In this document: piece by piece, positions 1 through 7,839 of the stretch
Layout of the letters: each line of letters opens with the position of its first letter
Numbering within the stretch: position 1 is the stretch's first letter
DNA from: Opitutales bacterium
GTDB taxonomy: Bacteria > Verrucomicrobiota > Verrucomicrobiia > Opitutales > Opitutaceae
Length of the DNA stretch: 12,177 nucleotides
NCBI GenBank assembly: GCA_021772595.1
Contig: JAJFLS010000762.1
Coordinates: 1-12,177 of the forward strand
Direction of reading: 5' to 3'
The notes under the pieces: model-generated
Seen by the model: the letters and a program-made list of their open reading frames with translations, nothing else
Told to the model about the DNA's origin: nothing
The model's database searches: none
Program-made: the position numbers and the translations under genes

Positions 1-19
1 TTTGCACAGTCGCCAGTTT

Positions 20-99
20 GTAGGAGCGGGTTTATCACGCGATTTCTCTCATTTCCTATATTGTTGGTCGACTAAATCTCGGGATAGACCCGCTCCTAC
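20..99. repeat. REP pair (BIME), GTAG heads outward
   Basis: Two inverted copies of a GTAG-headed unit. The plus-strand unit starts GTAGGAGCGGGT at 20 and the minus-strand unit starts GTAGGAGCGGGT at 99 going left. Including one flanking base, the first 13 bases of each arm (19-31 and 88-100) are identical. The next ten or so bases match imperfectly (TTATCACGCG against CTATCCCGAG). A GTAG tetranucleotide followed by a GC-rich imperfect palindrome is the known layout of REP sequences mobilised by REP-associated tyrosine transposases. The pair starts 9 bp beyond the stop of the LacI-type gene, so it could also end that transcript, although no T-run follows. Confidence 0.75.
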
Positions 100-108
100 A
101 TTGATCTA

Positions 109-1149
109 TTAGCCTGCCTCGCGTTTTGGGGCGGTTCCGGCTTCTACCCATTTTCCGGGAACGAGGGCGGAGATTGGCTTTTGAGGGAGGCCTTGCTCGT
201 TTTGAAACAGGAGCTGAGCGAGAATGTCGATGGCGGTGATTCCGACGTTCTCTGATTCTTCGTCGATGCCGCTGACGTTTTTAGTATTTCGGTTTATGTT
301 GACCTTAACGACAGCCAAATCTCGTGGAATCTCCAAGCCCGCGTCTTCAAAGAAGCCGTTCCTGAAGATCGGTTCGCAGGTTGTAATGACAATTTCGGGA
401 CGATTTTTTTCGAACCACTTCTGAAAGTCTTCCGCTCGATAGTCCTCTCGGCGACCTGGCATGAAGATGGGAAGTCTCGGAAGTTTTTCCGTCTGTTGAA
501 AAGCCAGGTATCGGGAGGTGGAAAGGTGATTCAAGTGACTGTCCAACTCTTTGGTGATCAATAAGCCGATACGCTTGTACCCAAGTTCGTGGATACGCTT
601 TAGAAGCATATCCATGTTTCCGTAGTGGTCGTGGCAGACGCGGTGGAATTTTTGGGGGAGAGTGCCAGAGTTGCAGACGACGACGGTTAGTTCTGAGAAA
701 TCGATGGGGTATTCGCGAAAGTCGCGTAACATGGGGGTTTGAATGACACCTTGGATTCCACGACTTCGCAGCAATCTCCCGAGATCGTTTGTTGAGACGT
801 TGGAATCCGCGAGATCGAAAAAATCCACGGTGAAACCGCGTTCCTCCGCTCTGCGTATCGCGGCGGCGATGATTTTCTGAGAGCCGACCCATTCTCCGCC
901 GACGGGCGTTTCATGAACGATTCCGATAGTAGCCTGATAGGTGATTGATTTGCGGGCGCGAATCCCCGCCATATTCGCGGAAACGAGAGGGTTTTGCCGA
1001 TAGCCGAGACGGTCGGCGGTCGCCTGAATTTTTAATCTGGTCTCCGAATTAACCTTCGGGCTGTTGCGGAGGGCGCGCGAAACCGTCATCGGGGAATAGC
1101 CTGCCTTAAGAGCGATGTCGCGAACGCTGACTGCTTGGATCTTGGCCAT
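109..1149 (-). CDS. LacI-family transcriptional regulator
   Basis: A 346-aa cytoplasmic DNA-binding repressor or activator of the LacI/GalR family. Residues 7-27 form the helix-turn-helix (VSVRDIALKAGYSPMTVSRA). The two specificity positions of the recognition helix are Pro-Met, where LacI has Tyr-Gln. Residues about 51-66 (QNPLVSANMAG) match the hinge region, and a periplasmic-binding-protein-like effector domain follows from about residue 73 to the end. The length is normal for the family. The frame stays open for 44 more codons upstream to 1281, but those residues resemble no LacI N-terminus and run through the divergent promoter region, so I chose ATG 1149 (MAKIQ). ATG 1167 (MIQVSK) is the alternative. 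No Shine-Dalgarno motif precedes either. The gene is divergent from two sulfatases and probably controls them and the receptor. The ligand is unknown; a sugar released from the imported glycan is the obvious guess. Confidence 0.93.
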   Translation of the reverse strand: MAKIQAVSVRDIALKAGYSPMTVSRALRNSPKVNSETRLKIQATADRLGYRQNPLVSANMAGIRARKSITYQATIGIVHETPVGGEWVGSQKIIAAAIRRAEERGFTVDFFDLADSNVSTNDLGRLLRSRGIQGVIQTPMLRDFREYPIDFSELTVVVCNSGTLPQKFHRVCHDHYGNMDMLLKRIHELGYKRIGLLITKELDSHLNHLSTSRYLAFQQTEKLPRLPIFMPGRREDYRAEDFQKWFEKNRPEIVITTCEPIFRNGFFEDAGLEIPRDLAVVKVNINRNTKNVSGIDEESENVGITAIDILAQLLFQNEQGLPQKPISALVPGKWVEAGTAPKREAG

Positions 1150-1152
1150 TTT

Positions 1153-1166
1153 TGATACTTGTATCA
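1153..1166. promoter_or_regulatory. candidate LacI-type operator at the regulator start
   Basis: TGATACTTGTATCA has perfect 6-bp arms (TGATAC/GTATCA) around a 2-bp centre, the size and symmetry usual for LacI/GalR operators. It ends 3 bp before the regulator's preferred start codon and overlaps the predicted -10 and +1 of its promoter, which suits autorepression. A 12/14 match lies upstream of the receptor gene at 4596-4609. Binding is inferred. Confidence 0.55.
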
Positions 1167-1190
1167 TTCCCGATGAATTGACCCTGTCAA
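1163..1190 (-). promoter_or_regulatory. candidate promoter of the LacI-type regulator
   Basis: Reading leftward, a perfect -35 box TTGACA (1190 to 1185) is followed after 16 bp by AATGAT (1168 to 1163, 4/6 to TATAAT). Transcription would begin near 1156, leaving a leader of only a few bases before ATG 1149 and excluding ATG 1167 as the start. The -35 overlaps the divergent one on the plus strand because TTGACcctGTCAA (1178-1190) is itself palindromic. The -10 match is weak. Confidence 0.35.
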
Positions 1191-1207
1191 ACCTCTTGCC
1201 GTTTGAT
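1178..1207 (+). promoter_or_regulatory. candidate promoter of the first sulfatase
   Basis: TTGACC (1178-1183, 5/6 to the -35 consensus) is followed after an 18-bp spacer by TTTGAT (1202-1207, 4/6 to the -10 consensus). It would give a leader of roughly 100 bases before ATG 1312. It stands back to back with the regulator promoter, sharing the TTGAC/GTCAA palindrome. The operator-like palindrome at 1153-1166 lies just upstream of this -35, so direct occlusion is not obvious. Only box resemblance supports it. Confidence 0.3.
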
Positions 1208-1311
1208 TTGCGGGTGGACAGTGCGCGGGCGAGCCGCGAGCTTGTTCTGAAAACGGTTTGGCAGCTTAGCTCGCAGATCAAAAATCCGACCCGTTCCGAA
1301 AATAGCCCCTC

Positions 1312-2748
1312 ATGAATTCAGAATCATCAAACCCGCGCTCGAATCAGGATGATCGGCGCCCGAACGTGCTCTGGATTTGCACGGACCAGCAGCGCTGGGA
1401 CACGATCGCTTGTCTGGGAAACGAGCATATTCGCACTCCGAATATCGATCGAATCGCGAAGGAAGGGACGACTTTTCTGAACACGTTTTGCCAAAGCCCG
1501 ATTTGCACGCCGAGCCGCGCGAGTTTTCTGACGGGAAAGTACGCGAGTACGGTGCATGGCTGCAGCAACGGAAACGATCGTTGGTCGGAGGCGGCGCCGC
1601 TCGTGACCAAGCTGTTGTCGGATTCCGGATACTGTTGCGGGCTGGCGGGCAAGCTGCATTTGGCGGGCTGCCATGGACGCGTCGAGCCGAGGCCAGAGGA
1701 TGACGGGTATACGGTTTTCCATTGGTCGCATTCCAATCTCGATATTTGGCCGGAAGGGCACGCCTATGCGGATTGGGTGAAAGAGAAAGGGGGAAACTTG
1801 GGAGAGTTGTACCAAGAAACGGGGTACATGGAGCCCGAGCTGCATCAGACGAAATTTTGCGCGGACCAAGCAATCGAGTTCATGGAGACCGACTGGGAAA
1901 AGCCGTGGCTGATGAGCGTCAATATTTTCGACCCGCACTTGCCTTGGGACCCGCCCAAGTCGTACCTCGAACGCTACGATCCGGATGCGATGCCGGATCC
2001 GCTTTTCCGCGAAAGCGATCTGGAAGCCCAAGCGAAATTGAAGGCCCTGGACTTCATGAGCGTTGGCCGCCGTCCGGAGGAATTCCAGGCGAAAGAGAAG
2101 ATTGCCGCGTACTACGCGATGATCGAGCAGATCGACGATCATGTCGGCCGCTTGCTCGAATCTCTCGAGCGTACGGGTCAGCGCGAAAACACGATCGTCA
2201 TTTTCACGAGCGATCACGGTGAAATGCTCGGCGATCACGGATTGATCTCGAAGGGCTGCCGCTTCTACGAGGGATTGGTCCATGTGCCGCTGATAATTTC
2301 GTGGCCCGGTTTCATCCAAGAGGGCAAACGGAAGGAAGCGTTGGTCGAGTTGACCGATATCGCGCCGACTTTGCTCGACTACGCGGGCGTCACGATTCCG
2401 AAAGACATGGTTGGCCGGTCGCTGAGGAAAATGCTCGAAGGAGATTTAGATCAGCACCGTCAATTCGTGCGATGCGAGTTTTATCAAGCTCTGAGCTTGC
2501 TCGCTCCAAAACGAGAGGATTGGGAGGGGAGCTTCGCTACGATGATCCGAACGGATCGGTACAAGCTGGCGGTTTATCACGGTCACGAATTCGGCGAGCT
2601 TTTCGATTTGGAGAAAGATCCGGACGAATTCGAGAATCTCTGGGACAACCCGGACTACGCTGAAAAGCGATTCGAGTTGATGAAGCAGGCGTTCGACCAA
2701 ACGGCATTCGCGGTGGATTTGGGGAGCGAGCAGGTTTGCGCGTTTTAG
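1312..2748 (+). CDS. type I sulfatase, DQQ type, no signal peptide
   Basis: A 478-aa sulfatase of the alkaline-phosphatase superfamily, expected to hydrolyse a sulfate ester. The N-terminal strand carries T24-D25-Q26-Q27, the metal-site motif in its DQQ variant. The signature C65-T-P-S-R69 supplies the cysteine that must be converted to formylglycine. K114 and H116 (GKLHL), H209 (DPHLPW), D301-H302 (TSDHG) and K314 match the usual sulfate- and metal-binding set. The C-terminal subdomain ends with the common ELFDLEKDPDEFENL block. No signal peptide is seen, so the enzyme appears cytoplasmic unless exported unconventionally. ATG 1312 is the only reasonable start, and no Shine-Dalgarno precedes it. 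The gene is divergent from the LacI-type regulator and 189 bp before a paralogue. The substrate (sulfated glycan, sulfated monosaccharide or small ester) cannot be read from sequence. No formylglycine-generating enzyme or anSME is in the window. Confidence 0.95.
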   Translation: MNSESSNPRSNQDDRRPNVLWICTDQQRWDTIACLGNEHIRTPNIDRIAKEGTTFLNTFCQSPICTPSRASFLTGKYASTVHGCSNGNDRWSEAAPLVTKLLSDSGYCCGLAGKLHLAGCHGRVEPRPEDDGYTVFHWSHSNLDIWPEGHAYADWVKEKGGNLGELYQETGYMEPELHQTKFCADQAIEFMETDWEKPWLMSVNIFDPHLPWDPPKSYLERYDPDAMPDPLFRESDLEAQAKLKALDFMSVGRRPEEFQAKEKIAAYYAMIEQIDDHVGRLLESLERTGQRENTIVIFTSDHGEMLGDHGLISKGCRFYEGLVHVPLIISWPGFIQEGKRKEALVELTDIAPTLLDYAGVTIPKDMVGRSLRKMLEGDLDQHRQFVRCEFYQALSLLAPKREDWEGSFATMIRTDRYKLAVYHGHEFGELFDLEKDPDEFENLWDNPDYAEKRFELMKQAFDQTAFAVDLGSEQVCAF

Positions 2749-2759
2749 TATTCGTCTCG

Positions 2760-2827
2760 AATGTAGGAGCCTGCTTGCAGGCGATTGGCAACGAAGCGAT
2801 TATCGCCTGCAGGCAGGCTCCTACATT
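2760..2827. repeat. REP pair (BIME), 26-bp arms, GTAG heads outward
   Basis: Inverted repeat with 26-bp arms at 2760-2785 and 2802-2827, one mismatch between them, and a 16-base loop. Each arm is a GTAG-headed unit (GTAGGAGCCTGC, heads at 2763 and 2824) with an internal small palindrome, CCTGC-TT-GCAGG in the left arm. It begins shortly after the stop of the first sulfatase and separates it from the second. It can form a strong hairpin and may attenuate or terminate the transcript or protect its 3' end, but no T-run follows. Confidence 0.85.
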
Positions 2828-2937
2828 TGGTCATCCTTCGAATGTCCCGGACTCTGTGCTTGCGATGAGAGAGAATTCGCTAATCGTGGGGCCGATTGAA
2901 TCGCGTATAACCTTCACACAGAATCGAATTTACGAAC

Positions 2938-4374
2938 ATGTCTCAAGACGAACGCCCAAACATCATCCTCATCATAACCGACCAGCAACGGTACGAAACT
3001 ATTCGCGCCTTGGGGTATGAGTATATGGATACGCCCAATCTGGATCGCCTGTTCAACGAAGGCGTGACGTTTAGCCAGTGCCATATCACGGCGCCGTCTT
3101 GCGCTCCGTCTCGGGCGAGCCTTTTCACGGGCACCTATCCTCATACGACGGGCATATTGAAAAACGCCGATAGCTGGAAGAAATCCTGGGTTTCGGACCT
3201 GTCGGATTCTGGATACTACTGTGTGAACGTGGGCAAGATGCACACGATGCCGATGGAAACGAAGCTCGGTTTCCACGAGCGTTACGTGGTCGAGAACAAG
3301 GACCGGTATTTGGAGGAACGCTATTACTACGACGAATGGGACAAGGCCCTGCACGCTCGTGGTTTGGTGAAACAACAGCGCGAGCTTTATCGTCTGCGTC
3401 CCGACTATGCCGAGCGCATGGGAGCCTTCAAGTGGGAGTTGCCGGAAGATATGCAGTCCGACATGTTTGTAGGCAATACCGCCACTTGGTGGCTGGATTC
3501 GAAGCCGAAGCCGGACGGACCTCTATTTATGGAAATCGGTTTTCCGGGGCCGCATCCGCCTTTTGATCCGACGGATCGTTTCATCGAGAAATACAAAGGC
3601 AAAAAGCTACCGCTGCCGAAAATCAAACGAGAAGACATCGACGGCCAGCCGGATGCGTTTCAAAAACTGCGCGAGCACAATATGGAGGTGGACCACGATT
3701 CTGTCGTTCATCTGGACGACCCGAGTGAGGAGCAGCTGCAGCGTCTTTGGGAATACTATTTGGCGAACGTATCGATGATTGACGAGAAAGTCGGCGAGAT
3801 TCTGGAGTCGCTCGAGAAGGGCGGCTATCTTGATAATTCCGTGGTGCTTTTCACCAGCGACCATGGAGAAGCCTTGGGGGAGCACGGCCATATCCAGAAA
3901 TGGACGATGTACGATTGCATCACGCGCGTGCCGCTTGTCGCCTGGTCGCCTAGCCGATTCAAAGGCGGGAGAACTGTGGATGGGCTTTGTCAGCTAATGG
4001 ATATCGGTCCGACGATTCTGGATCTTGCTGAGGTTGAAAAGCCTGAATGGATGGAAGCGGAAACGCTGATACCTGCGCTGGCAGGCGACGCGTTCGAAGG
4101 AAGGCCTTTCGTGATCGCAGAGCATGGTCGGGACGGTCTTCTCCGAACTGTAGATTTTGTTACAATGATCCGGACCAAAGACTGGAAGCTCGTGGAGTTT
4201 CTCGACGAGCCGTTTGGGCAGTTGTTCGATTTGGTCAACGATCCGGCAGAAGAAGTCAATCTCTGGGACGACCCGCAACACGCCGCGAAAAAGGCGGAGT
4301 TGTCGCGCAAGATTGGTTCATTCCGCGTTCGAAGCGGATACCAGACGCGATCCCTCTGGGAAGACGTGCGGTAG
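2938..4374 (+). CDS. type I sulfatase, DQQ type, paralogue of the first
   Basis: A second 478-aa sulfatase, clearly homologous to its neighbour but substantially diverged. T14-D15-Q16-Q17 is the DQQ metal motif, and C55-A-P-S-R59 is the formylglycine signature. K100 and H102 (GKMH), H206 (GPHPP), D308-H309 (TSDHG) and K321 complete the expected active site. The C-terminus has the QLFDLVNDPAEEVNLW block, parallel to the first enzyme. Differences in the middle third (about residues 110-260, rich in Tyr, Lys and Glu) suggest another substrate or regiospecificity. As in the first gene there is no signal peptide. Start ATG 2938 (MSQDERPN) places the first strand normally; no Shine-Dalgarno is visible. 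The 189-bp gap holding a REP pair makes co-transcription with the first sulfatase uncertain, and the gap may carry its own promoter. Maturation would need an FGly-forming enzyme from elsewhere. Confidence 0.95.
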   Translation: MSQDERPNIILIITDQQRYETIRALGYEYMDTPNLDRLFNEGVTFSQCHITAPSCAPSRASLFTGTYPHTTGILKNADSWKKSWVSDLSDSGYYCVNVGKMHTMPMETKLGFHERYVVENKDRYLEERYYYDEWDKALHARGLVKQQRELYRLRPDYAERMGAFKWELPEDMQSDMFVGNTATWWLDSKPKPDGPLFMEIGFPGPHPPFDPTDRFIEKYKGKKLPLPKIKREDIDGQPDAFQKLREHNMEVDHDSVVHLDDPSEEQLQRLWEYYLANVSMIDEKVGEILESLEKGGYLDNSVVLFTSDHGEALGEHGHIQKWTMYDCITRVPLVAWSPSRFKGGRTVDGLCQLMDIGPTILDLAEVEKPEWMEAETLIPALAGDAFEGRPFVIAEHGRDGLLRTVDFVTMIRTKDWKLVEFLDEPFGQLFDLVNDPAEEVNLWDDPQHAAKKAELSRKIGSFRVRSGYQTRSLWEDVR

Positions 4375-4386
4375 GTAGTGTCTTCC
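4359..4386 (+). repeat. small inverted repeat across the second sulfatase stop codon
   Basis: GGAAGAC (4359-4365) and GTCTTCC (4380-4386) form a perfect 7-bp stem with a 14-base loop that contains the stop codon. No T-run follows, so it is not a standard intrinsic terminator. A 7-bp match could be chance. Confidence 0.3.
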
Positions 4387-4453
4387 GAACCAGCAAAGAG
4401 TTATTTCGGGGATGCGCGCTAATAGACTGATTAATAGGTCAGTTCGCCTAATC

Positions 4454-4530
4454 GTTGGAACGGGACGGCGCCCGTTCACTACCCCGAAAATATCCTTCAT
4501 ATAGGTAGCGTTCGGGCGCCGCCCCGAATT
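4454..4530. repeat. REP pair (BIME), GTAG heads inward
   Basis: Two GTAG-headed units pointing away from each other. The minus-strand unit has its head at 4482-4479 and stem GAACGGG/CCCGTTC (4458-4464 and 4471-4477). The plus-strand unit has its head at 4505-4508 and stem TTCGGG/CCCGAA (4511-4516 and 4523-4528). Both have the same six-base core between stem arms (CGCCGT or CGCCGC). The two units are also inverted repeats of each other. The same family recurs at 11097-11168. It lies about 80 bp after the second sulfatase stop. Confidence 0.8.
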
Positions 4531-4790
4531 TTTTCCACCTATTGAGCAGTACCTAAGACAACTTGTTCGCTGAATTCAGCCGGCTGTTAGGATGATGGTA
4601 CTTGTAACAGTTCAAAGCCATTGAGGCTGTGAGTTGTAGGTGTTTCTTTGTGTCTATTCACTTACTTAGACCCCGATGAACCAAGGGAATGTTTTCGGGC
4701 TTTTTAGCGCCTTCATACGTTTTAAATAACTACCCTTCCTGAACAGCTCAAGCTGCTAGGGGATTTCTACAATAGCACCCATCAAACCAC
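4531..4790 (+). other. receptor upstream region / probable 5' UTR
   Basis: Non-coding 260 bp between the REP pair and the receptor gene, part of a 416-bp gap after the second sulfatase. It contains the operator-like site at 4596-4609. A small hairpin CAGC-TCAA-GCTG (4744-4755) lies about 35 bp before the start codon. I could not identify a convincing -35/-10 pair; TTTTAAATAAC near 4720-4730 is an AT-rich candidate -10 region without a good -35. No Shine-Dalgarno motif precedes ATG 4791. No open frame of interest is present. Confidence 0.5.
4596..4609. promoter_or_regulatory. candidate LacI-type operator upstream of the receptor gene
   Basis: TGGTACTTGTAACA matches the palindrome at the regulator start (TGATACTTGTATCA) at 12 of 14 positions. 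The two differences fall at symmetric positions of the two half-sites, and the invariant part is TGnTACTTGTAnCA. It lies 181 bp upstream of the receptor ATG in otherwise non-coding DNA. It would place the receptor under the LacI-type regulator. Inferred from similarity only. Confidence 0.5.
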
Positions 4791-7784
4791 ATGAAATCGA
4801 ACAAAACTACGGTAACACTGATATCGTGCCTAATCGCGCTTACTATTCCCGCGATTCAAGCACAGAATGACGAGGACGTTTACGAGCTATCCCCCTTTAG
4901 CGTGGATAATTCGAAAGACGTAGGCTACGCGGCCCAAAACACTCTAGCCGGCAGTCGACTGAACAGTCGGTTGAAAGATACTCCCGCTCCATTATCTGTA
5001 TACACGAGCGAATTTATATCCGACATCGCGGCGGATAGCGTAGAGGACACTCTCGGCTATTCGGTGAATATGACTCCGGAATTGTCTCAAGATGATGGAA
5101 GCTTTGGAGCCAACCAGTTAACGGCATTTGACGCGCGCTACCGTATTCGCGGATTGGATGCGGACTTGTCGCGAAATTATTTCGCCTACAGTATCGATCA
5201 AGACACTTACAATGTTGAGCGTATCGACGAGTCACGTGGGCCGAATTCGATCCTCTTCGGTATTGCCAAAGCGGGTGGCCTCATAAACACCTCGACCAAG
5301 CACCCGATCATGGGCCGAGACGCGACTACATTCAGCTTGACGGTGGGAGACGCAGATAGATTCCGCACGCACTTGGATTACAACAAGGTATTGCTGGAGG
5401 ACAAACTGGCGATTCGGGTGAATCTGCTGCACAATGAAAACGGTGAAAACGACCGCCCATGGGTGTCTCGTCGCGACGATCGTTGGCACGCGGCGGTTCA
5501 ATACACGCCGTTTGAGAATACGACGATCAATTTCGAGTATGAATATGGCGATGTAATGGATGCGCCCACGCAGCCATTCGGCCCTCAGAACCGGGCTTCG
5601 GTTTGGCTCGCCAACGGGCGACCTTCTGTCGGCGCTGGGGTCGGCGCCGATCAAGGAGTTTCCGGCTCGTTTAACAGAAGATTGGTTTACATCGATAATG
5701 GCTCGGGCGCGGTTGCCAATCACTCGGGTGGTGCAAGAACCGACGTTCCTAGCGCGATCGATAATCACTTCACTTACGAGAACAATGTCCTAACCGACTC
5801 AGCGGGTGGAGGATCTTTGATCGTACCGATTAACGCTTCGCTTTCCGGTCCCGTAACAATGCGTGGTGCTCGAGACCTCCGCAATATGTCAGCCAATTTG
5901 ACCCAGCGGTTTGGAGAGAACACGTATGTCGAACTGGCCTGGGCGAAATACGAAACGGACCGCTTTAGCCATCGCATGGGCGGCGCGGTCGATTTGCAAG
6001 GCGATCCCAATCCCACCTTAGCCGACGGGTCGTCAAACCCGAATGAGGGAAAGCTGTTTTTCGAAACTCAATTGGAACGCGATTTCCGGTATTCTACGGA
6101 CGACTACATAAGAGGGACTGTTTCGCACGAGATCAAGACCGATGGTTGGATGGGTACTCATCGGCTAGCGGCCATGGTTCAAAGTCGGGATCGCGTGCCC
6201 TTGCGCCGCCTATCGCAAATGATGGTGTGGAATGACACCGACAATTGGGGAATCGGCGACAGCAGCGGCAAACCTTTTGGCGGACCGTTTAACCGGACCC
6301 CCGAGAATGGCAACAACCGCGTCTACTTGAGACACTATCTGGACACTCCGGGCGATGTCTCTGATTGGCGGGTTGGGACGTTCCCTGGAGTCGGTTTCAC
6401 TAACAATTGGAGCGGAGAAGCCGGGAACATTACGACAACAGTTCCTTTCGGAGAACTATGGTATTCGAGTCAACTGCCCGGGATCAGTCCGGATGTTCAA
6501 AAGACTCTCACAGCTGATTGGGCGACCAATCGAGTGAAAGGCGAGAAGTCGAGTATCGATGCTAAGATGTTCGCCGGTCAAAGCTTCTTTCTCAATAACA
6601 AGCTGATCGTAACTTACGGGATTCGCGAAGATGATTTCTATCTATTTTCCCCAGCTGGAAACGGGCTTCGTAACACGTTCAACAACCAACGAGATATCGT
6701 GAATGAGGCCGGCGCTCTCGTCCAGGAGTTCGTTGGAGATACGGAAAGTTACGGAGCGGTATATCATGTGAATGAAAATTTTTCTCTCATTTATAATACA
6801 TCCACGAATTCCGGAATATCGGACTTTTCCGACAAGGATATCTTTGGAGACGCTGGCGAGCAGGGCGGCATCAATCCCATACCCAACGGCGAGACCGAAG
6901 ACTATGGAATTAGCTTAGATTTGCTTGAAGGAAAAGTCTTTCTCAAGGCGGCCTATTTTGAAACATCTTCCAATAACGTTAGTTCCTTTCCGTCATGGGT
7001 AAATGGGAATGCGATCGGCGGTATCCACACGCTTTACAGCCGTTTGAACGAGATGGTATTGATCGACTCGTCGATTATAGACAATCAGGACATCACTGCC
7101 GAGGTCATTACAAAATCCGAAGCATCTGAAGGGTATGAATTTACTATGGTTGGCAACTTAACGGATAGCTGGCGGGCCATCTTCAATTACTCCTATACGA
7201 ATGCGTCATTAGGATCCAGTATGCCTGAGTTCACCGGCTGGTGGGAAGGTTCTACGGGCAAGTCCTATTTCCAGCAATTTGCGAACGAACCCCTGCTGGA
7301 TGCTAGCGGATTTGGCAACAACATGGATTTAGAGGATGGCGATACTGTAGGTGACGCGATCGCCGCTATTGAAACAGCGGGTACCGCGGTACAGGGCCTT
7401 GCGGGAGGACCGGCTCCTGGCCAGCGTCATGACAAGGTCAGCCTGTTTACGAACTATACCTTTCGCGAAGGAGCTATGAAGAACTTCCGAGTTGGAGGCG
7501 GCGCACGCTATGCTAGTGGCGCGATTTGGCCTCAAGCGAATTCTTCGTTGGGTCTTTTGGAATTCAACGATACCGCCTTCTTCGATGCGGTGTTTGGATG
7601 GACCAAGGAATACGACGATTTCACTTTGGATCTCCAGTTGAACATCAAGAATATCCTCGACGAGGATGAGCTTAAGGTAACTCGCTTGGATGATGCGGCC
7701 CGCACGGATGGCGGCTACGACGTATTCAAATTCATATTGCCTCAAAGCCGAGATATTCGATTGATGGCAACGTTTAGGTTCTAG
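4791..7784 (+). CDS. TonB-dependent outer-membrane receptor
   Basis: A 997-aa outer-membrane active transporter, probably importing a glycan fragment or other large ligand using TonB energy. Residues 1-24 are a signal peptide (charged MKSNK start, hydrophobic core, cleavage likely after AIQA). A TonB-box-like DVYELSPFSV follows at 29-38. The plug domain spans roughly 45-170 with the diagnostic RIDESRGPNSILFG and AGGLINTSTK motifs (144-170). A long 22-strand-type barrel follows, ending in the outer-membrane insertion signature ATFRF with terminal Phe. No SusC-type N-terminal carboxypeptidase-like domain or STN signalling domain is present, and no SusD partner is adjacent, as is usual for this group. 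The N-terminal LSPFSV...LAGSRLN pattern suggests the Verrucomicrobiota/Opitutia receptor expansion. Sulfatase neighbours and a possible shared operator suggest a sulfated ligand. An iron-siderophore role is possible but less supported. The terminator at 7840 ends the unit. Confidence 0.95.
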   Translation: MKSNKTTVTLISCLIALTIPAIQAQNDEDVYELSPFSVDNSKDVGYAAQNTLAGSRLNSRLKDTPAPLSVYTSEFISDIAADSVEDTLGYSVNMTPELSQDDGSFGANQLTAFDARYRIRGLDADLSRNYFAYSIDQDTYNVERIDESRGPNSILFGIAKAGGLINTSTKHPIMGRDATTFSLTVGDADRFRTHLDYNKVLLEDKLAIRVNLLHNENGENDRPWVSRRDDRWHAAVQYTPFENTTINFEYEYGDVMDAPTQPFGPQNRASVWLANGRPSVGAGVGADQGVSGSFNRRLVYIDNGSGAVANHSGGARTDVPSAIDNHFTYENNVLTDSAGGGSLIVPINASLSGPVTMRGARDLRNMSANLTQRFGENTYVELAWAKYETDRFSHRMGGAVDLQGDPNPTLADGSSNPNEGKLFFETQLERDFRYSTDDYIRGTVSHEIKTDGWMGTHRLAAMVQSRDRVPLRRLSQMMVWNDTDNWGIGDSSGKPFGGPFNRTPENGNNRVYLRHYLDTPGDVSDWRVGTFPGVGFTNNWSGEAGNITTTVPFGELWYSSQLPGISPDVQKTLTADWATNRVKGEKSSIDAKMFAGQSFFLNNKLIVTYGIREDDFYLFSPAGNGLRNTFNNQRDIVNEAGALVQEFVGDTESYGAVYHVNENFSLIYNTSTNSGISDFSDKDIFGDAGEQGGINPIPNGETEDYGISLDLLEGKVFLKAAYFETSSNNVSSFPSWVNGNAIGGIHTLYSRLNEMVLIDSSIIDNQDITAEVITKSEASEGYEFTMVGNLTDSWRAIFNYSYTNASLGSSMPEFTGWWEGSTGKSYFQQFANEPLLDASGFGNNMDLEDGDTVGDAIAAIETAGTAVQGLAGGPAPGQRHDKVSLFTNYTFREGAMKNFRVGGGARYASGAIWPQANSSLGLLEFNDTAFFDAVFGWTKEYDDFTLDLQLNIKNILDEDELKVTRLDDAARTDGGYDVFKFILPQSRDIRLMATFRF

Positions 7785-7839
7785 ATTGTTGAAGATACGT
7801 TCGCATCCCGAACGGTATCTGTTAGATGTGATAGTTGTG

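Noticed and set aside
1150..1281. N-terminal extension of the LacI-type protein to an ATG at 1281
   Set aside because: The 44 extra residues resemble no LacI N-terminus and overlap the divergent promoter and candidate operator.
1327..2319. Long open frame (330 codons) antisense to the first sulfatase
   Set aside because: It is a shadow of a gene with a complete, conserved active site; the translation is Arg-rich with no recognisable domain and no start signal.
2914..3375. Open frame of 153 codons antisense to the second sulfatase
   Set aside because: It mirrors the antisense frame of the first sulfatase because the two genes are paralogous; no independent support.
4791..7784. SusC-type receptor of a Bacteroidota polysaccharide utilisation locus
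   Set aside because: No carboxypeptidase-like N-terminal domain and no SusD gene; the N-terminal pattern fits the Verrucomicrobiota receptor type better.
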